This document shows positions 44,137-51,817 of a stretch of 57,933 bases of DNA, in pieces. This stretch comes from Mageeibacillus sp. UBA5747. Its GTDB lineage: Bacteria > Bacillota > Clostridia > Saccharofermentanales > UBA5734. The number at the start of each line of letters is the position of its first letter. Position 1 is the stretch's first letter. The stretch covers positions 1-57,933 of the forward strand of contig DIFN01000035.1 of NCBI GenBank assembly GCA_002419145.1, written 5' to 3'. The notes under the pieces are model-generated. The model was given only the letters and a program-made list of their open reading frames with translations. It did not search any database and was not told the origin of the DNA. The position numbers and the translations under genes are program-made.

Positions 44137-45696
44137 TCACTCGATCATGGCATCAGCCAGAGCGTCCAGCAAGGTGCCGTTGTCCTGGGTGATCTGCCAG
44201 AACATCGCACCACCCAGACCACGATCCTGGATGTAGTTGACCTTCCAGTCAACCGACTCCGGATCGTCATAGCTGATGAAGGTTGAGCCATCAAACAACC
44301 AAGGCACTTTGGCCTGGGGATGGAAATAACGTTTATAGTTGGGGTTGGTCAGATATTTCTCAGCAATATCCTTGTACGAAATCGCCCAGCCACCGCTGTA
44401 GGTCTGATACCAGCCATTCTGATCAGAGCTGTTTACTTGGGTGTATTTCATGCCATAAAAAGGGATGCCAACGACAATTTTCTCGGCTGGCATGCCGGCG
44501 TTGAGCCAAAGATTGACCGTCTTGTCGACCGACCAGTTAAGTTGCTCAACCGTTGACCGGTCCGGGGGATACAAAGGTGCGTTAAAATCAGTCCGGACAT
44601 CCCAGGTACCATGCATGTCATAAGTCATCAGGTTGGCAAAATCGACCATCTCGCCCAGTTCGCCCAGTTCGGTGTTCTTGATGTACGTCGTATAGCAGCC
44701 ACCGGCAAAGGTCAGCAAATAGGATTTTCCATCAGCCGCCGAGCGCTCATCCAGTTTCTGGCGCAGTGTTTTTATCAGCAGGGTGAAATTCTCCCGGTCT
44801 TCCGGCCGCCTCACATTGTCTGAGGCGCCGCCCTGAACAGGATATTCCCAGTCAAGATCGACCCCGTCAAAGCCGTGTTCAATCACGAAAGCCACGCAAC
44901 TGTCGGCAAATGTCTTGCGCGATTCCTCGGTCAGAGCTGCGTCGGAAAAGCGTTCTGACCAGTCCCAGCCACCGACAGCAATGAGCGTTTTCAAATCTGG
45001 TTTTTGCTTTTTCAACTGGCGGAGCGCGGCAAAATTCTGAGGATCATATTGGGGGTACCCCATGATGATCTTGTTGTGAGAATCGATCTTAGCAAAGGCG
45101 TAGTTGATATGGGTCAGCTTGGATACATCGATTTGGTCCGGGTCAAATCCTTCGGCGCTTTTCCAGCCGGCAAAATAGCCGACAATCCTCGCTGTTGAAG
45201 AGGCTGCCCGGACCGGTGCAACCGGAGCAGGCGTCGGGGTCGGCACGGGTGTCGGCGTGGGCGTGGGTGTTGGCGTGGGCGTTGGAGTGGGTGTTGGAGT
45301 GGGTGTGGCCGTGGGCGTGGGTGTTGGAGTCGGGGACGGCGTCGGACTGGGTGTGGGGGTTGGAGAAGGCGCCGGTGATGGGGTCGGACTCGGGGACGGC
45401 GTCATGGCACTCGTGCTGGTCTGGCTGGGAAGCGATGTGATGTCAGAAACAGCCGCTGGCGCTGACTGCACTGGTTGACTGGCAGGTGCTTTGACCAGTT
45501 TTCGTGCAAAATCGGCCCGGCTGGCATAATCCTGGACCATCGGGAATCCAATGATCACACAAGCCAGGATGACAACAAAAACCAGACCCAGCCCGAGACG
45601 CTTCAGTCTACGCATTTGTCTGGCTGGCCGCATGGCGAGAGGAGCACTTTCCCTGTGCGGCAGGGATTCATTTCGTTCCTGTACGGTCTTTTTCAT
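44137..45696 (-). CDS. Membrane-anchored GH18 family glycosidase (chitinase-like)
   Basis: Hydrolase of N-acetylglucosamine polymers (chitin or related glycans), acting outside the cell. From the ATG at 45696 the 519-residue protein has a basic cytoplasmic N-terminus, one membrane helix (about 33-54) that could be a signal anchor, a low-complexity linker of Pro alternating with Thr/Ser (about 98-160), and a GH18 TIM barrel (about 169-519). The catalytic motif DGVDLDWE is complete, with the acid Glu284; GGWDWS and YDMHG are also present. No binding module is visible. A start 39 bp upstream is possible; neither has a strong ribosome site. Confidence 0.9.
   Translation of the reverse strand: MKKTVQERNESLPHRESAPLAMRPARQMRRLKRLGLGLVFVVILACVIIGFPMVQDYASRADFARKLVKAPASQPVQSAPAAVSDITSLPSQTSTSAMTPSPSPTPSPAPSPTPTPSPTPSPTPTPTPTATPTPTPTPTPTPTPTPTPTPVPTPTPAPVAPVRAASSTARIVGYFAGWKSAEGFDPDQIDVSKLTHINYAFAKIDSHNKIIMGYPQYDPQNFAALRQLKKQKPDLKTLIAVGGWDWSERFSDAALTEESRKTFADSCVAFVIEHGFDGVDLDWEYPVQGGASDNVRRPEDRENFTLLIKTLRQKLDERSAADGKSYLLTFAGGCYTTYIKNTELGELGEMVDFANLMTYDMHGTWDVRTDFNAPLYPPDRSTVEQLNWSVDKTVNLWLNAGMPAEKIVVGIPFYGMKYTQVNSSDQNGWYQTYSGGWAISYKDIAEKYLTNPNYKRYFHPQAKVPWLFDGSTFISYDDPESVDWKVNYIQDRGLGGAMFWQITQDNGTLLDALADAMIE
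45230..45405. repeat. Short tandem repeats encoding the Pro/Thr linker of the GH18 enzyme
   Basis: A run of 6-bp and 12-bp units (variants of GGTGTT and GGAGTGGGTGTT on the plus strand) fills this stretch. On the coding strand they give alternating Pro and Thr/Ser codons. Such repeats tend to change length by slippage. Confidence 0.8.
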
Positions 45697-45735
45697 ATGA
45701 GCGCTGCCATTTCTATGGTCTCTTGTCCGCCCCAT

Positions 45736-45918
45736 TCAGTGGAAAGGGGTCTGCTGACTCCCATGTGACCAAGCATGCTTAGCATACCAAAGCCATGTTT
45801 CAGATGGATGACCAACACCGCTACAATTCAGTTGCAGGATACCTGAACATCCAGATTTTGCCTTCACCAGAATTCTATACTATGATGTTGGACAGATTCG
45901 TTTTCACAGGAGATCGTC
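45736..45918. other. Divergent intergenic region between the GH18 gene and mscS
   Basis: Contains a SigA-type promoter for mscS (45799-45827) and a small inverted repeat ATGCT-T-AGCAT around 45777. No convincing promoter for the GH18 gene was found. Confidence 0.5.
45799..45827 (+). promoter_or_regulatory. Candidate SigA promoter of mscS
   Basis: TTCAGA, 17-bp spacer, TACAAT, with 4 of 6 and 5 of 6 matches to consensus, about 90 nt upstream of the mscS start. Confidence 0.55.
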
Positions 45919-46740
45919 ATGGCACAAGAAATCCTCGCTCAAGTCAAAACATTTGCCACAACAACTGGCCTGAATCTGGTTCTGGCCTTGCTTCTGGTGA
46001 TCATCGGCTACCAGCTGATCCAATTCATGTCCAAACGGATGGGCCGCTCACCCGCCTTTTCCCGGATAGATCCCGGAGCTCAGAGCTTCATCCGCAGCTT
46101 TCTCAAAATCGTCCTGATCGTCATCCTGATCCTGACCGCCGCCAGCATGATTGGCGTCCCGATGACCTCGATCCTGGCCTTACTCGGTTCAGCAGGCTTG
46201 GCCATTGGTCTGGCATTGCAAGGCGCCCTGGGCAACCTCGCAGGTGGTCTGATCATCCTGATTTTCAAGCCCTTCCGGGTCGGTGACTATGTTGACACCA
46301 AGGATGGATCCGGAACCGTGCGCGAAATCAATGTGTTTTACACCATCCTCGTGACGCCCGACAACCAGATCATCACCCTTCCCAACTCTATTTTGACCAA
46401 TGCGGCCATCACCAATTACTCCAGCGAAAAAACTCGCCGCCTCAATCTGGAAATTTCTGTTGGTTATACGTCAGACATCGAACTCGTCAAACAGGTTTTA
46501 CTTGAACAGGTCCAGAACCATCCCGCTGTCCTGTCAGAACCTGAGCTGCCTTTCTGCCGCCTGGTCCAGCACGGGGATCATGCACTCGTCTTTGCCCTGA
46601 GGGCCTGGTGCCTGACTGAGAATTATTGGACAACCCGCTTTGACATCCTGGAGAACGTTAAAATTGCCATGGACGCGCATGGTATTGAAATCCCCTATCC
46701 ACAGCGTACGATCCATCTGCTCCAGAGCAAGGATGTTTAG
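45919..46740 (+). CDS. mscS: Small-conductance mechanosensitive channel, MscS family
   Basis: Opens under membrane tension to release solutes during osmotic downshock. The 273-residue product has three membrane helices, with the pore-lining third helix marked by the Gly/Ala pattern GSAGLAIGLALQGALGNLAG, followed by the beta domain (FKPFRVGDYVDTKDGSGTVR) and a C-terminal alpha/beta domain. Length is close to E. coli MscS. AGGAGA lies upstream of the ATG. Its stop overlaps the stop of the convergent lipid kinase gene by 3 bp. Confidence 0.95.
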   Translation: MAQEILAQVKTFATTTGLNLVLALLLVIIGYQLIQFMSKRMGRSPAFSRIDPGAQSFIRSFLKIVLIVILILTAASMIGVPMTSILALLGSAGLAIGLALQGALGNLAGGLIILIFKPFRVGDYVDTKDGSGTVREINVFYTILVTPDNQIITLPNSILTNAAITNYSSEKTRRLNLEISVGYTSDIELVKQVLLEQVQNHPAVLSEPELPFCRLVQHGDHALVFALRAWCLTENYWTTRFDILENVKIAMDAHGIEIPYPQRTIHLLQSKDV

Positions 46741-47156
46741 GACAATCCGACCCAAGTAATCACTTTCGGTCCAAAAATTTGCAGGCCGACGATCACGGAA
46801 CCAATGGCCGTGACCAGGACTGCGCCGGCTGCCAGGTCTTTGATCTGTTTAGCCAGAGGATGATATTCCGGTGTGACCAGATCCACCATCCGCTCGAGTG
46901 CGCTATTGAGACATTCAGCTGACAAAACCAGCGTCATGCAAATCGTCAGGACTGCACCTTCGATCCCGCTGACCTTGAAAATGACGCCCGCAACGCTAAC
47001 CACAAGGGCGGCCAGCAGCTCAATGGTAAAGACTCGCTCATGGAGAAAGGCGATCCAGATACCTTCTGCCGCATAACGGAAACTGTCAGCCAGATGCTTG
47101 TTCCTCAGATGGGATTTCAGAGACGGACGATGATGCTTTTTCTGTGGAATATTCAT
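46737..47156 (-). CDS. dgkA: DgkA-family lipid kinase (diacylglycerol or undecaprenol kinase)
   Basis: Small integral membrane kinase of 139 residues with three membrane helices. The family active-site motif is clear (SAECLNSALERMVDLVTPEY followed by HPLAKQIKDLAAGAVLV). In Gram-positive bacteria most members phosphorylate undecaprenol and recycle the cell wall lipid carrier, so that activity is more likely than diacylglycerol kinase. It often neighbours ybeY and era, which are not present here. Confidence 0.92.
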   Translation of the reverse strand: MNIPQKKHHRPSLKSHLRNKHLADSFRYAAEGIWIAFLHERVFTIELLAALVVSVAGVIFKVSGIEGAVLTICMTLVLSAECLNSALERMVDLVTPEYHPLAKQIKDLAAGAVLVTAIGSVIVGLQIFGPKVITWVGLS

Positions 47157-47173
47157 GCCTCAGACCTGCTTTC

Positions 47174-47269
47174 TCAGGCTGCCAGATCCATGATCTTGAG
47201 CGAAGATGCATTGAACCAGCGTTTAAGCTGCTCAGATGTGCCATGCGTGAAACGGTCCGGTTCCGCATC
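47174..47269 (-). pseudogene. Possible relic of a YpfJ-type neutral zinc metallopeptidase (C-terminal end)
   Basis: In one minus-strand frame directly upstream of dgkA, 31 codons end at a stop at 47174 and contain EPDRFTHGTSEQLKRWF. This closely resembles the conserved C-terminal motif of the YpfJ/KPN_02809 family (PDSFTHGTS-Q---WF). The rest of the protein, including the zinc-binding HEVGH, is missing, and the frame is closed upstream at about 47346. It is probably a decayed gene end; chance similarity cannot be excluded. Confidence 0.4.
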
Positions 47270-47377
47270 GACAGCACCGGAACAGATTGGACCATGGCCC
47301 CGGGAGAAAATGAGGCCAGCTCCTCTTCGCAGATGCCTGATCCCATTTTAGAACTTTTGCTGCACCAAAAGAACCGC

Positions 47378-47406
47378 TTGCCAGTCAGATTTATTAATCT
47401 TAAAAT
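47378..47406 (+). promoter_or_regulatory. SigA promoter of the zinc-ribbon membrane protein gene
   Basis: TTGCCA, 17-bp spacer, TAAAAT, each box with 5 of 6 consensus matches, giving a leader of about 35 nt before the ATG at 47447. Confidence 0.75.
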
Positions 47407-47446
47407 CAATCTGATATCAAAATGTCCTGCAAGAGGAGGTACCGCG

Positions 47447-48049
47447 ATGAGTCGAATCAAACAAAACGCCAAAAGCAAGGGTCCTCTGGCCCGCATCCTG
47501 ATTTCACTGCTTGGCGTGGCCATGATCCTTCTCGGCGTCAGTCGTTTTGCCCTGTTTTTCGTAGGCGAAACCACCTCAGCCGATGTCAATACGCGTCGGG
47601 TTGGCGGCGCAGATAATCAATATCCGGCCGACAGCCGCTATGAATGGTCGATTGACTACACGTTTACCGATGCGGATGGTGAAATCCATAGCGGACATAC
47701 CACCCGCCGTGGTGGAGACATGGGCGTTAAAGTTGAAAGCATGGTCTATTACTGGCCGTCTGCTCCTTTCATCAACGGCCTGAGAAGCGAAGTGGAGCCC
47801 AACCTGGGCCAGCTGGTCTTAGTCGGACTGGGCATTTTACTGATTGTACTCATGAACCGAAAGTCCAGCCGTCAGCCCGTACGGCTATCCGTGCCACAGT
47901 CCCACGAACCCCAAATAGATGACTATGACGATTCAGTGGAAGAACAGTTTCATCAGTCTGCTTCGGGCACCCATTTCTGCGCCGAGTGCGGCACACCCCT
48001 CTCTGCCAATGCCCGATTTTGTCCCACATGCGGCACGGCTGTGAAATGA
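47447..48049 (+). CDS. Membrane protein with C-terminal zinc ribbon, unknown function
   Basis: The 200-residue product has a membrane helix at about 16-39, an extracytoplasmic beta-rich segment (about 60-110, YEWSIDYTFTDADGEIHSGH) reminiscent of DUF3592-type domains, a second helix at about 121-137, an acidic linker and a C-terminal zinc ribbon with two CxxC pairs (Cys178/Cys181 and Cys192/Cys195). AAGAGGAGG precedes the ATG at 47447; a longer upstream frame without ribosome site was not used because it would be antisense to the metallopeptidase relic and to dgkA. Function is not known. Confidence 0.75.
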   Translation: MSRIKQNAKSKGPLARILISLLGVAMILLGVSRFALFFVGETTSADVNTRRVGGADNQYPADSRYEWSIDYTFTDADGEIHSGHTTRRGGDMGVKVESMVYYWPSAPFINGLRSEVEPNLGQLVLVGLGILLIVLMNRKSSRQPVRLSVPQSHEPQIDDYDDSVEEQFHQSASGTHFCAECGTPLSANARFCPTCGTAVK

Positions 48050-48149
48050 GGTTTTCAATGCTCCTGCCTTGAATCGAAAGTCAAAGCCTGATTTGGGTCG
48101 ATCGCTCATCATTTCGCAATACTTGAAATTGGCAGAATATCCAACGGAC

Positions 48150-50093
48150 TCAGGCCCGCTCCTCAAGTACGCCTGATCGATAAGCCTGGATCAGGTCTTG
48201 CAGCTCTTCGACCTGGCGAGCCATTTCCTTGCCTTCGTCGGTATCGGCCACAGTGACCCGCTGGGGCATGTTTTCGATAATCCTGACAACCGGAGATAGG
48301 TCGACCGGCCTTTTTTCATCATCCACATGGAAGGGTAAATGTTCTGCCAGAGCCAGATACCGGGAGTTGAAAATCAGGGAATACCCGCCAATCCCCGTGG
48401 TTGTCTGGTAAGCCTTGGAGATGCCGCCATCGATGACATAGAGCAAGCCGCCGCCCTTGACCGGGTTTTCGCCCGCCTTGAGCTTGACCGGCACATGGCC
48501 GTTGATGATGTGGGCACGGGCAGGGTCGAGATCAAATTCGCGCAGAATTTTTTCACAGACATCCCTATTGTCCTGCAGTTTGTAGTAGGCGTTCATCTGC
48601 TCTTTGTGGGTCGTTTTATCTGACAGGAAATACCGCTCGAAGGTAGCCATGCGGTTTTTGCCGAACAGTGGAGAGTGCGGACCGCACCAGAGATACCACA
48701 TGAAATCGCGGGCATCATAACGCTCCTGGGAGTGCGGTGGCGCAAAATAGCCGCGGCGCACGACAGCATCGATGTAATCCAGATAAGCCTTGCCCGCATA
48801 ACGTTCAGCACCAAAGGTGACGCTTTCGAATTCGCCCTCTGGGGTCATCAGGATACAGCCATGATAGAGCAAATTGTGGTTGATTCGCTTGTATGTGCCG
48901 CCCTGCAGGTAGAGGAAGCGAATATGACGCTGCAATTTCTCACTGTGCCGGAACGAGGCAGCTAGCGTCTTCATCAGATCTTCTTCCTCAGGCATCAGGC
49001 GGAGCGGATCGTTCGGGTCGATGGTCGGAAAGCGGGTGTCTTTCAAGGTATGCACGGTGCCGTCGATCGTCAGCGAGCCCTGAGTAAAATCAATTTTCTC
49101 CAGCAGACGGCGGTCTTCCATCTGGTATTCCGGATGTCGGGCAATCAGCTGGCTTTCCAATTTGAACTGGATCACCGCCATCGCCTTGTGCATCTTGGCC
49201 GCCAAATGGACATCGACCGGGTCGTACTTGTTCTCGTCCAGGATATGGGGCGTAAAGATCTTGCACGGGTCGTCGCGGTAAACCTGGGCTGCAAACACCG
49301 ACAGCGGGCGAAGGTTGATCCCATAACCATCCTCAAGCACATCAAAGCTGTTGTAGCTGATGCCGAGGCGGATCACATTGGCCATGCAGGCCAGATTGCC
49401 CGCTGCCGCACCCATCCAGAGAATATCGTGGTTGCCCCACTGGACATCCACTTGATGGAAATCGATCAGGGCATTCATGATCGCATCCGCACGCGGTCCC
49501 CGATCGAAAATATCGCCAATGATGTGCAGCTTGTCGATCGCCAGCTGCTGGATCAGGCCGCATAAGCTGGCGATGAAATCCTTCATCATGCCCGTCTCGA
49601 CGATCGAGCGGACTCCAGCCTCATAAAACTGTGCCTTACTGGCCGAATCCACATGCAAGAGTTCATCCATGATCGCCGCAAACTGCGGCGGCAGTTTTTT
49701 CCGGACCTGCTGGCGCGTGTATTTGGCTGAGACCGTCTTACTGACCTCGAGCAGACGATAAATGGTGATCCGGCACCAGTCCAGCAAATCCTGACCCTCA
49801 AGATCGAGGCGCTCGAGCTCTTTTTCCGGATAATAGATCAAATTGGATAGATCGACCCGCTCAGCCTTGGACACCGATTTGATGAACAAATCATCGATTT
49901 TATTACGGATAAAACCCGAAGCACTGCGCAGCAGATGGATGAAGGCTTCGTGCTCCCCATGCAGGTCACTGAAGAAAAACTCCGTGCCCTTGGGCAGGCT
50001 CATGATCGCCTGGATCCTGATCGCCTCCGCTGCAGCCGTCTGGATTGTTGGATAATCGCGGGAAAGCAATTTGAGGTAGGAATAGTCCAGCAT
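48150..50093 (-). CDS. fbp: Fructose-1,6-bisphosphatase, class III
   Basis: Gluconeogenic enzyme removing the 1-phosphate of fructose 1,6-bisphosphate. The 647-residue product belongs to the Firmicutes-specific class III, a calcineurin-like metallophosphatase: metal-ligand motifs SDLHGEHE (Asp43, His45), IGDIFDRGPRAD and WGNHDILWMG are all present, and length fits. The ATG at 50093 (MLDYSYLKLLSRDYP) is chosen because GGAGGT lies just upstream; an in-frame ATG 33 bp before it has none. Confidence 0.96.
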   Translation of the reverse strand: MLDYSYLKLLSRDYPTIQTAAAEAIRIQAIMSLPKGTEFFFSDLHGEHEAFIHLLRSASGFIRNKIDDLFIKSVSKAERVDLSNLIYYPEKELERLDLEGQDLLDWCRITIYRLLEVSKTVSAKYTRQQVRKKLPPQFAAIMDELLHVDSASKAQFYEAGVRSIVETGMMKDFIASLCGLIQQLAIDKLHIIGDIFDRGPRADAIMNALIDFHQVDVQWGNHDILWMGAAAGNLACMANVIRLGISYNSFDVLEDGYGINLRPLSVFAAQVYRDDPCKIFTPHILDENKYDPVDVHLAAKMHKAMAVIQFKLESQLIARHPEYQMEDRRLLEKIDFTQGSLTIDGTVHTLKDTRFPTIDPNDPLRLMPEEEDLMKTLAASFRHSEKLQRHIRFLYLQGGTYKRINHNLLYHGCILMTPEGEFESVTFGAERYAGKAYLDYIDAVVRRGYFAPPHSQERYDARDFMWYLWCGPHSPLFGKNRMATFERYFLSDKTTHKEQMNAYYKLQDNRDVCEKILREFDLDPARAHIINGHVPVKLKAGENPVKGGGLLYVIDGGISKAYQTTTGIGGYSLIFNSRYLALAEHLPFHVDDEKRPVDLSPVVRIIENMPQRVTVADTDEGKEMARQVEELQDLIQAYRSGVLEERA

Positions 50094-50136
50094 GGTTACC
50101 TCCGGCACGGAATATTTCTGAGTCATTCAATAAATG

Positions 50137-50145
50137 ATTATATCA
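50137..50145 (-). promoter_or_regulatory. Extended -10 promoter element of fbp
   Basis: TGATATAAT on the minus strand is a perfect extended -10 element (TGnTATAAT), about 44 nt upstream of the fbp ATG. No good -35 box is present at the expected distance. Confidence 0.55.
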
Positions 50146-50178
50146 GAGTCTATCCCTTGCTCTGCTGGCTCTTCTTGC

Positions 50179-50937
50179 TCAAACCATGGATTTAATCAGC
50201 ACTTTGGTATAGTCATGCTGCGGATGGTTCAAGACCTGTCTGGTTGCACCGTTCTCCACCAGGATGCCATCTTGCATGACATACGTCCGGTCGCAGAAAC
50301 CACTGACCAGAGCCAGGTCATGGGAAATAAACAGAAACGACATGTCGTGTTTCTGGCGCAACTTGCTGAGCAACTCCATGATCTGAGCCTGGACGGATAC
50401 ATCCAGCGCACTGGTGGCCTCATCACAGATGAGTAGTTTCGGCTGGGCAGCGATGGCACGGGCAATTGCAGCCCGCTGACACTCCCCGCCACTGACACCA
50501 TGCGGTTTAGCCGCGAAAAACGAGGCGGAGAGGCCTACTTCGCCAAGCAGCTTCTCAGCTTGTGCCCTGCGCTTGGATCTGGGGACCCCTGCCGCTTTGA
50601 GTGTTTCCAGAATACTCGCTCCCAAGGTCAGCCTGGGATCAAAGGATGACCTTGGGTCCTGGAAGATCATTTTCAGATTGGCATAGGCCCGACGCAAGGC
50701 TTGACCTTTTTTTTGCGAAATGTCTTCGCCGCACAGGATAACCTGGCCGCTGTCCAGAAAATCGAGGCGCGCAATCAGGCGAGCCAAGGTCGATTTGCCG
50801 CAGCCTGATTCGCCAACAAGACCAACCGTCTCTCTGGCTCCAACGGTCAAGCTGACATCGCGCACGGCCTCAATCGCCTTGCCGCCTGCCCGGTACCTTT
50901 TGCTCACCCCTCTGAGTTGCAGGATATCACTGGTCAT
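50179..50937 (-). CDS. ABC importer ATPase, OppF/NikE type
   Basis: Second ATPase of a nickel/oligopeptide-type importer. From the ATG at 50937 the 252-residue product has Walker A GESGCGKST (43-50 region), the signature VSGGECQRAAIA, Walker B LLICDEATSALD and the switch His (ISHDLAL). The start overlaps the upstream ATPase gene by 11 bp. A much longer frame upstream was rejected because it would lie inside that gene. Confidence 0.93.
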   Translation of the reverse strand: MTSDILQLRGVSKRYRAGGKAIEAVRDVSLTVGARETVGLVGESGCGKSTLARLIARLDFLDSGQVILCGEDISQKKGQALRRAYANLKMIFQDPRSSFDPRLTLGASILETLKAAGVPRSKRRAQAEKLLGEVGLSASFFAAKPHGVSGGECQRAAIARAIAAQPKLLICDEATSALDVSVQAQIMELLSKLRQKHDMSFLFISHDLALVSGFCDRTYVMQDGILVENGATRQVLNHPQHDYTKVLIKSMV

Positions 50938-51787
50938 GTCGTACCTCAACTTCGAATTGTTCTGGTCCGAAACATCCAGAGCCGCAGCGTGCTGCATGAC
51001 AGGTCCGTTCGAACTTGGGCACAGCCGCCAGGAGCGACTGTGTGTACGGATGAGAGGGTGAACCAAGCACGTTGTCCCGGGCACCGTATTCCACAATTTT
51101 CCCCCCGACCATCACCACAACGGTATCTGCCAATTGGTTTACTACACTCATGTTGTGGGTGACGACCAGAATGCTGGTACCAAACTGAGCGCGCATTTTT
51201 TTTAATTCAGCGACAATTTGGGCTTGGACTGTCACATCCAGGGCGCTGGTTGGTTCATCGGCAAGCAAAACAGCCGGTTCCAGTGCCATTGCCAGCGCAA
51301 TAGCCACCCTCTGGTTCATGCCGCCGGACAACTGTACCGGACAGCTCCTGAGGATGCGCTCTGGGTCAGCCAGATCGAGACAGGATAGCAGACGATGGGC
51401 CTTTTCTGCCGCCTGGCGGCGACTGATGGGGCCATGAGCCCGCAACGTTTCAAAAAATTGTACACCAATTTTTCTGATCGGGTTCAGGGATGCTCCAGGT
51501 TCCTGGAAAACCATTCCGATCCCTTTGCCACGAACACGGCGCAGAGCCTCCCCCTGCAGCGCGCACAAATCCTGGCCGGCAAACAGGACCTCGCCCCGGG
51601 TGATTTCAACTTTGCCCGGCAGGCGCAAGATCGTCTGCAGCAGCGTTGATTTGCCACTGCCGGATTCACCGATCACACACATGATTTCCCGCTTCTGCAA
51701 GCTTATAGACACGTCTTGCAGAACCTCCTTACCGCAGGGATACTGCACAAAAAGATGCTGGATATCTAAAAGACTGGTTTGATCCAT
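50927..51787 (-). CDS. ABC importer ATPase, OppD/NikD type
   Basis: First ATPase of the importer, 286 residues from the ATG at 51787 (AGAGG upstream). Walker A GESGSGKST at residues 40-48, signature LSGGMNQRVAIA, Walker B VLLADEPTSALDV and switch VTHNMSV are present. The C-terminus has the oligopeptide-type extension (GSPSHPYTQSLLAAVPKF) with cysteines near the end (CHAARCGSGC), a pattern that coordinates an iron-sulfur cluster in some OppD-type ATPases; that role is only a possibility here. Confidence 0.94.
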   Translation of the reverse strand: MDQTSLLDIQHLFVQYPCGKEVLQDVSISLQKREIMCVIGESGSGKSTLLQTILRLPGKVEITRGEVLFAGQDLCALQGEALRRVRGKGIGMVFQEPGASLNPIRKIGVQFFETLRAHGPISRRQAAEKAHRLLSCLDLADPERILRSCPVQLSGGMNQRVAIALAMALEPAVLLADEPTSALDVTVQAQIVAELKKMRAQFGTSILVVTHNMSVVNQLADTVVVMVGGKIVEYGARDNVLGSPSHPYTQSLLAAVPKFERTCHAARCGSGCFGPEQFEVEVRHDQ

Positions 51788-51817
51788 GGGGTGCCTCTGT
51801 CCGTTCAACCGCCGGCT

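Noticed and set aside
47144..47446. N-terminal extension of the zinc-ribbon membrane protein (100 more codons)
   Set aside because: A consensus ribosome site and a good promoter lie inside this stretch, and the extra residues look non-coding.
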